NCBI RefSeq assembly: GCF_001039355.2
Contig: NW_019775980.1
Coordinates: 1-64,000, forward strand
Direction: 5' to 3'
Length of the DNA stretch: 64,000 bases
Source of the DNA: Lingula anatina
Lineage: Eukaryota; Brachiopoda; Lingulata; Lingulida; Lingulidae
Shown here: positions 32,691 through 42,646 of the stretch, in pieces
Layout of the letters: each line of letters opens with the position of its first letter
How positions within the stretch are numbered: the stretch's first letter is position 1
Made by a program: the position numbers and the translations under genes
Notes under the pieces: model-generated
Told to the model about the DNA's origin: nothing
What the model saw: the letters and a program-made list of their open reading frames with translations, nothing else
Databases searched by the model: none

Positions 32691-35600
32691 CTATAAAAGT
32701 GAAATAAAAACATGATGAAATCTAATATTAAAACAGCCACTACAATGTGTTAAATATGAACTTATCAAGATAAAATTATTCTTTATCTAAGTCACTGGAA
32801 CAGCAGTTGGAGTCTTAGAAAATTTTAGTTTTCTATCAAATTTCTAACTTTATTTTTAACCTTTATTTTACAAGGCTAAACAGTGTTTGTAAATATAAAA
32901 ATATCCAAAGGATAAAAAGTGGCTTACGCTGAAATTTTTTATCTCAGAACTCGATATAATTACCTCAGTAAAATTAACAGAATTTTTAAAAGCCCTGGAA
33001 GTTGACTAAGAATAAAACAGACTTGATTTTCAGCTTTAAAAAATTAGTTATTTCAAACTAGCCCATACCTTCTGTGTCTGACTTTCATTTGACCTGGTTT
33101 CTGTCATTTCAGCAGACGACACTAGTCTTTGTCCAAATTCCAGAGAGCTCTCATCTCCTTCCTGCATGCTGTCCATCTTTTGCTGCTCCGATCTTTGTTT
33201 ACTATGCAGCTCATCTCTCTTTCTTTTGATATATTCTCCAACTGTTACAACTGCAGAGGTGACATTGTCATTCGTATCACTTGTACTTTGCACCAGTGGA
33301 TCTTGCTCTGAGTCAGACTTTGATTTCAGCTCATTTAATTGCACACTGTCGAAAGTACTTTTGGGCAAATGATGGTATTCCTTTTGCAAAGCTCCAACAA
33401 ACTCTGGACTATATTCCCCAATGAGTATGACATCATTATCTTCACTATGTTCAGAAGTGTGCACAACATCATCTTGCTGTTGTTGGTCTGGCAGAGATTT
33501 TACTGGGGTGCTGGCTTTACAGCTCAAGTGTCTCCTCACAAAGTTTGTATTGAAATCGTCAAACTGTGTATCAGAAACAGTGCTATCCACGACTCTGTTC
33601 ATACTATTACTATGTACACTATCCACATCAGTGCAACTGGAAATGCCTGTACTTTTCAGTGTTTGGGATCTGGTAGTGTGTGCATCTTCAACAAAAACAA
33701 CAGAATTGTTGGTGTCATCAATAATATATTCACTGTTGTTTTCTTTGCCTTCCAAAACAGAAACTCCATTACAGGATGTCTGACCCAGAATTGCACAACT
33801 GGAATTGCCTGTACTGTTCACAAACTGCTCTCCACTACCATGTGTGCCTCTGCCACTTGTGATGGGTGGATTTTCTGATACATTCCTGTTACCAGGTGGC
33901 AGATTATTCTGACTCAACAACTGTGCCCTTCCCAACAAGCTTTTAGGAATTGTGCCAGCTTGAATTTCTTTACTGGAAGACATTTCTACATGTTTATCAT
34001 CATCTCCCATAAGAGGTCCTGGGTCCATAGTAAACAGCTTTCTCCCCTTCTTTTTACCTTTATTTTCATGTTTTGTTTTGGTATTGTACAGTGCACTAGG
34101 GTCTCTATACTTTAACATGCCAGCCACACCTTTCTTTTGTCTCTGAGAGGGGGCACCTTGTGCCTCAGTCTGTGTTGGGATGGCACTGGGATAGACTTGG
34201 GATGGGTCACGGCTGGATTTAGTCTGGGATTGGCTCTCAGTCTGAGACGGTTTTACTGGAACCTGGGATGTCTCTGTATGGCATTGAGCCATTAATGCCT
34301 CAGCTCTATTACTGATGTTACCCTCAACAACCAAAACACCTGAAGTTTCCACCTGTGGTCCAACAGACAATGTTCCAGGGGTTCTTAATTTTTCTAATCT
34401 ATTTTCTTCCTCTTCTTCTTCCTCGTTATTCCTCAACAAAGGACTACCATGGTTTTCCTCTTCTGATCCACTAGAAATAACAATGTATTTCTGTCCAACC
34501 AGGCGCTGGGATTTTCCATCATGTGAGTGCGACTGAGCCTCTGCCTCGCTGTCATCAGAAGAAAACAGCCGTTCTCCGCTGTATTCGGCAGAATGTAGCA
34601 TGTCGTTCAATCTCTTGGCTTCTTCATCATCTGAGACTCTCAAAGGGGACGGCAGAAAATGTGGTCTGGTTTCGTCTAAAATTAAGGTGAATACAATTTA
34701 TGAAGGAAAGAGGAAAGCAATTACGAAACAAGAATCAATATTAATTATTAATAAACAATTTTCTGTTGAGCTCAAAATTGCACTAAAAATTTATAGTCAT
34801 ATTCACTTTAAATCATACATTCTACAGAAAAATGACAGCAGAGTTTATCCCAAATAACACAGACTGGGCCAACTGCACTGACACTCTATGGTCTGGGAAT
34901 ATTATCTTCAAAAGCAAGACAAAGGTGACACGAAAATTGGTGATTTGGTGCTGTTGTGTTACAAACAATTTTTGGACAGAATTCAAAAGGAAACAACCAG
35001 ACAAAATGTCCAAGGATAAATTCTGCTTTTTTTTCAGTACTGCACAGACAAGTCTACCATCTATGAACCCTGAACCTAAATTTTGTTTTAATCCATATAA
35101 CAAAAAATAAAATACTAAAAACATAATACTGGTCCACAGTTTGGAATGTCTCAATAAACCCTAGAGATACCTGTGTCTCCATATAACAGTGTTGACTGAT
35201 AAACTACAGTCTCATCATGAAGTTCCTTCTCATTCATAACCTGATCCCTCATCTCTTGACCTTGACCTTCTTCACCCTGACCTTGACCTACTTCACCCTG
35301 ACCTTGACCTTTCTCACCCTGACCTTGACCTATATCTTGAGGACTTGGGTCTTGTGAAGGATGTCCCTCAAAGGAAAAGACCACTTTGTCCATGTATTCC
35401 CCCACATCAGCTCCCAGCATAGCCTGGAACATAGTGTAAAGATAATGAGAAATGAACAGAATTCATTTAAATCAATGCCAATGTTCATTATACTTAACTA
35501 AGGTTTAGATGGCTTAGATAAAAGAATGAGAAGTTCTACCATGTGGATTTCTTTATAACGGATTTCCCAAACATAGTTTATAAATTGAGATAAAAAAAAT

Positions 35601-38600
35601 TCATAGTTTAGAATTCATAGTTTGAAACAAGAAAAATAGTCCAGGTTTTTTTCCCCTTTTTTCAGGTATAGATAAAGAAATATTTTATGATTATAAACAG
35701 CATGACATGTCAATGCCATATTCCATAAAATATGCTTACTTCTGGTGATTGTTCTTGTCCGTCTCCTATGTGAGATGTCTGAATAATATGCATTTCTCTT
35801 TCACCATCATCTAAACATTTTTTCTTAAGAGCTTCATGCTGATTGGACACGATGGCAACATCAGCGCCATCTGTTGACAACTTTTCTTCTAATTCAATCC
35901 CAGAGGTCATTCTTCCCTTCTTCTTCAACCTGTTCCCTCCAGTATCATCTTCATCAGGACTCTCATCTTGACAACCTGCTTTTCTCTTTCTGCAAACACC
36001 ATCGCCCACATCCTGAGCACCACCCTGATCAGACTGCGCCTCTGGTCTTTCTCCGTCCTCTGTCACATCAGGTGGTTCACTCACAGCGCCCTCTATCTGG
36101 ACACCTCTCAGTGGGGAGCTAGCAGACGTAGTGTGGTGAGAAGGAGATGTACGAGGATGAAAACCAGGCTGCCATTCTGGAAATGAGAAGATAAACACGT
36201 TCAATGATCAAACTTAGCAGCTGCCACTACTATTGGTGTCATTGGTAGTATATGCTCACAAAGTAATACTTTATATGTTTTTCAGAGTGCTGACTGAAGA
36301 TGTCGGAGAGGGATGACACTGTAATTTATTGAAAAAATCTGAAAATATGGCATGGGGCCCTGTGCATTCATCACAAATTTGACGTTCTTGGCTTCCATAA
36401 AGTCAAAACTAGGCTGATAGTCGGAAAAATCTCATTACTGGTTACACTGACAATGAAACATATCTGTATCATAAAAAATATTACTTTTATCACTAGGAAA
36501 TGTTGCACAATTCAGAGCCTGTCATGTGTGTTGCACACTCACCTTTCAACCTGTCTAAACATGCCTGTCCTGCCTCACTGATGATAAACTCTCCCATGCT
36601 GAATACACTGTTCAGTTGTACTGGAAGATCTGGAGTTGACACAGCCGCAAGTGAAGATTTTTCATGCTCAGCAGGGTTCAGAGGCAGGACATCCTTGGAT
36701 TGTAATCCACTTTCTTCTTGAACCACTGGAACATTTTCTGAACCAGATTGCACATTGCTTGAGCCTTGTGGGGCATCCAGGACATGTTCAGAACCTAGTG
36801 AGATAATCTCAGAATCCAGTGAGGCAACCACTTGCCCTGATGATGATTTTTTGTCCACTGTTTTAAGGTTTTGGAAAACTGGCTCTGCAGCCAGGAAATA
36901 GTGGATGTTGAAGTCACTGGTCAGTTGTACAGGAAGCTCTTGACTATGATGACCATCTCCAGCTCCCAAGGTCACTCCAGGGTCAAGGGTCACTCCAAGG
37001 TCAGAGGTCACAAACTTGGATTGTAATCGACTTTCTTTTTGAACCACTAGTACATTTTCTGAACCAGACTGCACAATGCTTGAACCTTGTGGGACATCCC
37101 CTGTATTTACTGGGGCATCCCCAATGTCCAGTGGGATATTCGGTGCCTCTTCAGAACCTAGTGGGGTAATCCCAGAGTCTGGTGGGACAGCCACTAGGTT
37201 TGATGATAAATTTTTCTTCACTGTTTCAAGGAGCTGGAAAACTGGCTCAGCAGCTAGATAATAGTGGATGTTGAAGTCACTGGTCAGTTGAACAGGAAGC
37301 TCTTGACTATGATGTCCATCTCCAGCTCCCAATGTCATGCCAGGGTCAAGGGTCACTCCAAGGGGCCCAGAAGTCACTGTGTGGTGAATATGGTCGTCTG
37401 GCTTTCTGCCCAGGCCTTGATGGAGAAGGATATGAAAAAGAAAACAAAAATGGTATTCTCAATTTACTGTATAGCAAAAGACTTAACATGTTATAAATTA
37501 AATCTTCATCACCCAGCAGACATGAGGTATAACTGGGTGTGTGGATCAAAGGTAATCCTTTGCACACATCACATCCCATAATATGAGAATATGTTTACCA
37601 TTTTTAGGATCAGTAATGGTAGCATCAGACTCTGGTTCTTCAATATGTGGAATAGGTGCATCTCTGGACAGGTTGGACTGCTTTGCTTCTCTACATTGTG
37701 TTAGTTGTGACGGCATTGTCCAAGATTGTGTTAGTTGTGACAACCCACATTGTGTTAGCAGTCTCTGTGAACCTGGCTGTGTAAACTGTCCCATGAGCTC
37801 AGACAGTGCTGCATTTTCCTCGTTCCAACACTGTCGAGTTTTTTCTGATCTGTTTGCCCTAAAAAGTCAGTGGAGACGTATTTTAATAGTGACTCATAGA
37901 GACTTAGAAGTGACCTGTGGGTGGGGGTGGGGGTGCAGAATGAGTCCCTGCATTGTACACCCCATAAAAACTTCTACACACTCCATAAAAACTTTATCTG
38001 GGAACATGTTTCCTTTCATCCACAGACCTATCAGATTTAGACATACCAAAAGAGGCTAAACCAATAAATTTGCCAAAAATCTTTATTTAATTACTTCAGC
38101 TAAGTAAATATTAATGATTTGATGAAAAAGAAATATTTTGCTAGTTTCAATACATGTGCACATCACCACTCAATATCACTCAATAAACCTCTTACTTCCA
38201 CTGTATCCAACCTTTCTCCAATTTTTGCCTGACCTCCGGAACAGTATTACTGAAAAGAAATCCATACAAACATCTTTTTTAAAAATCAATTATCTCATTA
38301 TTAAATGCAAAGCATTAATTATATTACGTTTTTTTCGTCTTTTTCTCTTCGATTTCTAGCAATACTCCCCAGGCATATCTTCAAGAAACCTACGCATATA
38401 GCTGCGACACAAACAAACCATTGATGCAAAAGTTGACAGACACTTCAAAATAATAAAACATATAACAAAGTCTCACCACAATATTCCAGGATTTTTACGG
38501 TAATGTCCAGGCAGACAGGTCCAAAATTTAAGCTCTGTCACTACCAGGAAAAACTCTGAATTTTCCTGGAATTCAAAGGAAAAATCTAAATACTTACACA

Positions 38601-41600
38601 TATACACAGTGTTACACAAAAGTTGGTAAACACTATTTTTAATAATTATAAAATAGCCTTATGATCTAAGTTAAACATTTAACCCAATATTGATGGATAA
38701 GGCACCAAACATTTGTTACTATTTTATGTACACTGAAGATTTTCCCATTTCATTTCACAGGTTTTAATTACTGAAAAACAATTTTATGTTTCCAAACTTT
38801 TTTGGTTGGGTGTATAAACTAAAAATTTCATTAAAACAACCAAAAACCTGACAAATATACCCGAAGACACCCTTGGATCCGATGTAGTTTCAAGTGAACG
38901 GTAAAAGTTAACACTGAGGCTTAGTGGAAAATAACAGAAATTGCACCATCAAATGATCAGTTGTAATTCTGTGCCAAAGACAGCTGCCTCAACCCTTCAT
39001 AATACATGAAAGTTTACTAAAAATAAGTTTTTAATAAGGGAAAGATGACCCTTGCATATTACCTTAATGTCAGAGTAAACCACACTGAAGTGATACTTCC
39101 TTGCTATTATCTTAGAACAATGAAAATATTCTTCAGAATATCTTTCTTCCCTGTAACAAGAATAACAGGAATATTATCCATTATCACAATGAAATCATTT
39201 TCTCATCATCTTGTTAAATTAAAAATTTTAATATATTTATCAACCTAATTATTTATCTATTTACTTTTTTATCTATTTATATTAATCAAATTTTGTGTTT
39301 AATGAGTTGACTGCCTTTTTTGTGACAGTGATTCTGTACAAATAAAGCTAAAAACAAGACACAAACTACACATATTCAAATAAGTCCATATAATTTTCTA
39401 CAAGTTGACTCTTTGCAAGGACATCATACAGTATCCTTCCTCACTTTGACAATTTTTCCCCCAAATTAAATTTTTTGTTGCATAAACTTTTACCATTTTT
39501 TTCATAAATCTAAAATAAAGGGGAGTGGGCGAGTCCTTACTTCTTTTAGACAAAAACATAGAGAGATGAAAATAATACAATTAATTTTTTATGCGAAAAA
39601 ATTCTAATGATTAAAAGACAGTAGTCCAGCAACTTTGGGCTCTTTCCCATTAAAACTATCGGTCTATGTAGATTGATCCAACATTGCAGGACTCTTGCTG
39701 AATACAATCAGTTTAAGAGATTAACATCCCTCTTCCTGGCGTTGAGCAGAACACAAAAAAGCAGGTGATTATACAAGAACGTTGGAAGCATGAGGACGAG
39801 CGTTAATCTGATAATCTGATTATATTCACTGAGAGTCCACAAGGAGTTGGATTGATCTATATAGACTGACTGAGAGTGAGCCGTATAACAGTCCCCTACT
39901 CTTGGAACTCCTTCAGAGCTTCCTGTGTTAAGACTGCCTTGATGTCCCACTTGCCATCTGTGACCAACACAACAATGCTACCGTCTGGACACGGACCTTC
40001 TTCTTTCTAAAATTATACAAAAATAAATTCATTTTAATATTTGGCTTAAAATGCAGCACCCCTGACCCAGATAAAGCAGTTGCAAGCTACTTAATCCATA
40101 TATAAAATAACCAATTTGTCTTTCTAGCAAAAATACTGAAAAGAAAAATCTGGGGTAGAGCTATCACTCGCCAATTTAGCCAGATACTAAAAGTGACTTG
40201 AGTTGACTAAACAAAAATGGTTAATTTGACTTGTTTAAGTCAACTTCAAACCATCTGGAAAAAAGGTGATGAAAAGTATTGATTTAGCTAAGAGGAAAAA
40301 ATGCCAGCACTACCCCAGAAAATGCTACCTAGTGGTACACACCAATTATTTATAGGTAGTTTAATAAAGTAACTTTCCATGTACGAATATGTATAATGTA
40401 GGCTGTTACAACTAAAGAAGTTAAATCCATCAAGTATGAGAGATAACTTCTATAGCAGAAATGTGAAGAGATAATGAGTGGGGAGGGGAGATAGAGAGAG
40501 AGAGAGAGAGGGGGGGGGGGAGAGAGAAAAAGAGAAGTCTACTTTCATTTCAATTTCACTCCCCGAGGGGAGTGGGCCGATCCTGGAGGTACTGCAATAC
40601 CAGGCCAACCCGTGGCAGGGGTGGAGCAAGCTCCTGACGCCCCGCCCAGTTCCAAAAATCAGTTTAATATCGAAGTCCCCTGTAGGGGACGTATCAGATA
40701 TTAAGCTGATAAGAACAGATACTACACTTTGATCTTAGCCAAAAGGCCGAGAAGCGATACAGGCCACTATTATCCACAGTCTAATATCTGACCGTTAGAC
40801 GGCTTTTAGAGTGGTGGCAATACATGGGGCATTTCAATTATACGATAGCTTATTAATTCAACCTAGCAGTAAATATCTCAACTGATTACTTGCATATTAA
40901 AACATGAAAAAAATTTGTAATTTAAAAATTATTGTGATCAATCTGTCAAATTATAAAACAGTCAAAAAAGCCATATTTTTTCAAATTGACAGGTATATCC
41001 TTATTTGGAACATACGCCTCAATTCACATGTTAACAAATCAGCCAATCAGAGGCCAGGTATAATTCCTAATCCCTGTGCAATGTTTGTGCATGTGACTGC
41101 TCTCAGAGTTAGGCAGAATGTCAGGTGTTTATGTGCTGTATGAAAGCTGTTGTTATTTGCATTGAAAATAATCATATTTATACCTTATTCCAAACATAAA
41201 GTAACACCACCACAGTCTTATCATGTCAAATGCTAGATGTGTTTCAGTCTATCACCTCAAATTGCTGGTAAACATACCAGTATTGATAGTGTGCAACTAT
41301 CATGGCTATGTAGATATCACACCTAAACAATAAGCTACCATCGCTTGGCTTAAATCCAACAAGGGGTTTATTTAAAAACAAAAAAATACTGACAAATCTG
41401 ATTTTGAATTGAATGATAAAATTCAAAGGACTCACATATATACTAATTTCCCTCCAATATATATGTATGATATACATAACAATACTGGGAAGTTACTATT
41501 TTATATATACTGAGTATAAGTCAATCAATATGTATAGTCTATTTGTTTGGGAATATATTTCAATTAAACAAATGATAGTGCATGTAATAATTGAAAGAAA

Positions 41601-41850
41601 CACATATAATAATAGAAGAGGTTTTCTCCATCAATGTAACAGAACAATGGAAACACTTGATCATGACTACAGCTAGGGGATAATATAGCGAGGGCATGAG
41701 TGTAGAGGGTACTATGTGGTACAAATACTATGTATGTACCTTCACAATTTGTAGAAAACGTGGTTCTTTGTTAGATACAGGAGACGACACATCATAATCA
41801 AGTATTTCTGGTAAAATCCATGGTTTCTGTAATCTTCCATTATGCCACAT
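32586..41850 (-). CDS. ACD: Shelterin subunit TPP1/ACD-like protein, ten exons
   Basis: Exons: 41740-41850, 39900-40006, 39063-39150, 38477-38565, 37599-37858, 36543-37415, 35740-36176, 35171-35423, 33069-34675 and 32586-32690. All junctions are GT-AG and phase-consistent, giving 1,309 residues. Exons 1-4 form one OB fold. GRLQKPWI at the N-terminus matches GRLVLRPWI of human ACD. VLVTDGKWDIKAVLTQEAL matches the human LLVSDGTHSVRCLVTREAL strand-turn. EFFLVVTEL matches human EFYLQVDRF. TPP1 bridges POT1 to the other shelterin proteins and recruits telomerase at chromosome ends. The rest (about residues 133-1309) is acidic, Ser/Gln/Glu-rich and unlike the 458-residue human form. POT1- and TIN2-binding motifs were not recognised. 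Another OB-fold telomere or repair protein is the alternative. Confidence 0.72.
33069..34675 (-). CDS. ACD: TPP1-like exon 9: long acidic region
   Basis: This is a 1,607-nt exon with no stop in 535 codons. It is rich in Ser, Gln and Glu, with a poly-Glu run and a poly-Gln run. VISSGSEEE and VILIGEYSPEF resemble short acidic-hydrophobic interaction motifs. Donor GTATGG. Confidence 0.7.
35171..35423 (-). CDS. ACD: TPP1-like exon 8: GQGQGE repeats
   Basis: This is a 253-nt exon encoding a short ordered-looking start (AMLGADVGEYMDKVVFSF) and four Gly-Gln-Gly-Gln-Gly-Glu-like units. Acceptor TTCCAG, donor GTATCT. Confidence 0.68.
35740..36176 (-). CDS. ACD: TPP1-like exon 7
   Basis: This is a 437-nt exon. 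It is hydrophilic, with basic clusters (CRKRKAGC and RLKKKGR) that may act as nuclear localisation signals. Acceptor TTCCAG, donor GTAAGC. Confidence 0.68.
36543..37415 (-). CDS. ACD: TPP1-like exon 6: internal 121-residue repeats
   Basis: This is an 873-nt exon with two tandem copies of a 121-residue unit (period 363 nt), each starting LGVTLDPG and containing LPVQLTSDFNIHY. A third divergent LPVQLNSVF segment follows. The function is unknown. Confidence 0.7.
37599..37858 (-). CDS. ACD: TPP1-like exon 5: helix and SQ/TQ-rich linker
   Basis: This is a 260-nt exon. ENAALSELMGQF looks helical and may close the OB fold. Repeated TQ and SQ pairs follow (LTQCGLSQLTQSW), which are potential ATM/ATR-type phosphorylation sites. 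Confidence 0.7.
38000..38470. other. TPP1-like intron 4, nothing recognised
   Basis: AT-rich intronic DNA. I see no further exon or repeat. Confidence 0.4.
38477..38565 (-). CDS. ACD: TPP1-like exon 4: last OB strand
   Basis: This is an 89-nt exon encoding EFFLVVTELKFWTCLPGHY with acceptor CCAG and donor GTGAGA. The split Trp codon (TG|G) joins exon 5. Confidence 0.72.
39063..39150 (-). CDS. ACD: TPP1-like exon 3: acidic loop and next strand
   Basis: This is an 88-nt exon that joins exon 2 in phase to give FQEEERYSEEYFHC, then KYHFSVVYSDIK. The acidic loop lies where human TPP1 has its TEL patch. Donor GTAATA. Confidence 0.7.
39638..39883. mobile_element. Foldback MITE next to TPP1-like exon 2
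   Basis: The left arm (about 39638-39724) and right arm (about 39806-39883) are diverged inverted copies sharing ATTGATC and GACTCT...GAATA blocks. The right end lies about 10 bases from the exon 2 splice donor. Related sequence occurs at 49511-49613 and, more distantly, at 45300-45512 and 48125-48325. Confidence 0.55.
39900..40006 (-). CDS. ACD: TPP1-like exon 2: central OB strands
   Basis: The acceptor TTTTAG precedes 40006. The donor is the weak GTAGGG after 39900. The exon is 107 nt and ends two bases into a Glu codon. Without this donor the frame would end at the overlapping TAG. A foldback MITE ends about 16 bases into the following intron. Confidence 0.7.
40488..40542. repeat. (GA)n and G-rich microsatellite
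   Basis: GA repeats with an internal G run, just downstream of the U2 gene. Confidence 0.85.
40567..40758 (-). ncRNA. U2: U2 small nuclear RNA gene
   Basis: The minus strand begins ATCGCTTCTCGGCCTTTTGG and carries the branch-point recognition element GTGTAGTATCTG. Stem IIb (GTCCCC/GGGGAC), the Sm site (GATTTTTGGA) and stem-loop IV (CCTGGTATTGCAGTACCTCC) follow. The length, about 192 nt, equals that of other metazoan U2 genes, and every core element is intact. U2 pairs with the intron branch point in the spliceosome. The gene lies in intron 1 of the TPP1-like gene on the same strand. A 3'-box-like GAAAGTAGA follows about 20-30 bases downstream. Confidence 0.95.
41740..41850 (-). CDS. ACD: TPP1-like exon 1: start of OB fold
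   Basis: ATG at 41850, donor GTACAT, 37 codons, phase 0 end. The open frame extends upstream to a TAA, but the ATG places GRLQKPWI exactly where human ACD has its equivalent. Confidence 0.7.
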
Positions 41851-42583
41851 TTTACTGCAAGTCTTAGTATTCCAAAGTGTGAAACAGTCAAAGTTCACGT
41901 TATCTCTGACTGCTGAGTAATTTGCGTTGACAATCAAAGGTGTCAGTTATCCCACGGCATCTAATTCTGTCCAAATCAGTCTACTCCAAACATTGAATAT
42001 CATGTGCAAATGCTACTCAATCAGGTCGTTGCACCTGGCAAACACACTGAGGACATTTCCTTCACCGATTCAGACCTCACGTTTGGTCAGTAACAGCATG
42101 TATCATGATCTTCTCCCATTTTTCATACTCCATGAGGATTTAAGTTAATGTCTTTAAAACAATGTCAGTAGGAATACATTATTTACATCTATTTCAGCGC
42201 CTTCAATGATCTCAGAGATCAAATCGACCGCTCGACAGTCAACAAGTTCCCATTATTGATGACGTCACCGATACATGCGGACACATTGTAAACACCAATT
42301 TGTGAAGTTCTTCTCCTCTCATTTATTGCACACGGAGGATTTTTCTGTGATTGAGTAATGTTAATAAATTCCCCACACCTTTCCGATGCTGAGTAAATCT
42401 ATTAAATCTACAGGAATCTAAGTTGTGACTCACTTAATTATTGTTATCGAAAGCGAGGCTAGTTGATTGATGTCATCGTCGGTTGTGCACTTGTTCAAGG
42501 GAGAGGCACCCTCGGAACTTGAGGGAGAAGAATTCATGTGTTAGGAATTAATTAAGCCTTTACATAAGGCTGAAGCAACAATC
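41851..42583. promoter_or_regulatory. Shared head-to-head promoter region
   Basis: 733 bp separate the TPP1-like ATG (minus) from the par-6 ATG (plus). No TATA box is obvious near either start. A bidirectional promoter is inferred from the arrangement and the CRE at 42260-42267. Confidence 0.5.
42260..42267. promoter_or_regulatory. Perfect CRE between two divergent genes
   Basis: The palindrome TGACGTCA lies between the divergent starts at 41850 and 42584. It is the consensus CREB/ATF site and, being symmetric, could serve both genes. Confidence 0.5.
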
Positions 42584-42646
42584 ATGTCGAAGAACGCAAA
42601 GGCATTTAATCACGTGGATCCTAATATTATAGAAGTGAAAAGCAAG
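42584..42646 (+). CDS. par-6: par-6 exon 1
   Basis: ATG at 42584, donor GTAAGC after 42646, 21 codons, phase 0. The following intron is 7,981 bp. Confidence 0.9.

Noticed and set aside
33069-37858. Identification of the long minus-strand gene as REV3L (polymerase zeta)
   Set aside because: Weak similarities (NEEN..L..LM and DDEEA..L) suggested it, but exons 1-4 upstream splice in phase and form a TPP1-type OB fold with matching landmarks.
39398-39580. Minus-strand frame containing LYDVLAKSQLVENYMDLFEY as an extra TPP1-like exon
   Set aside because: Exons 2 and 3 already join in phase across it, and it has no acceptor-donor pair that would preserve the frame.
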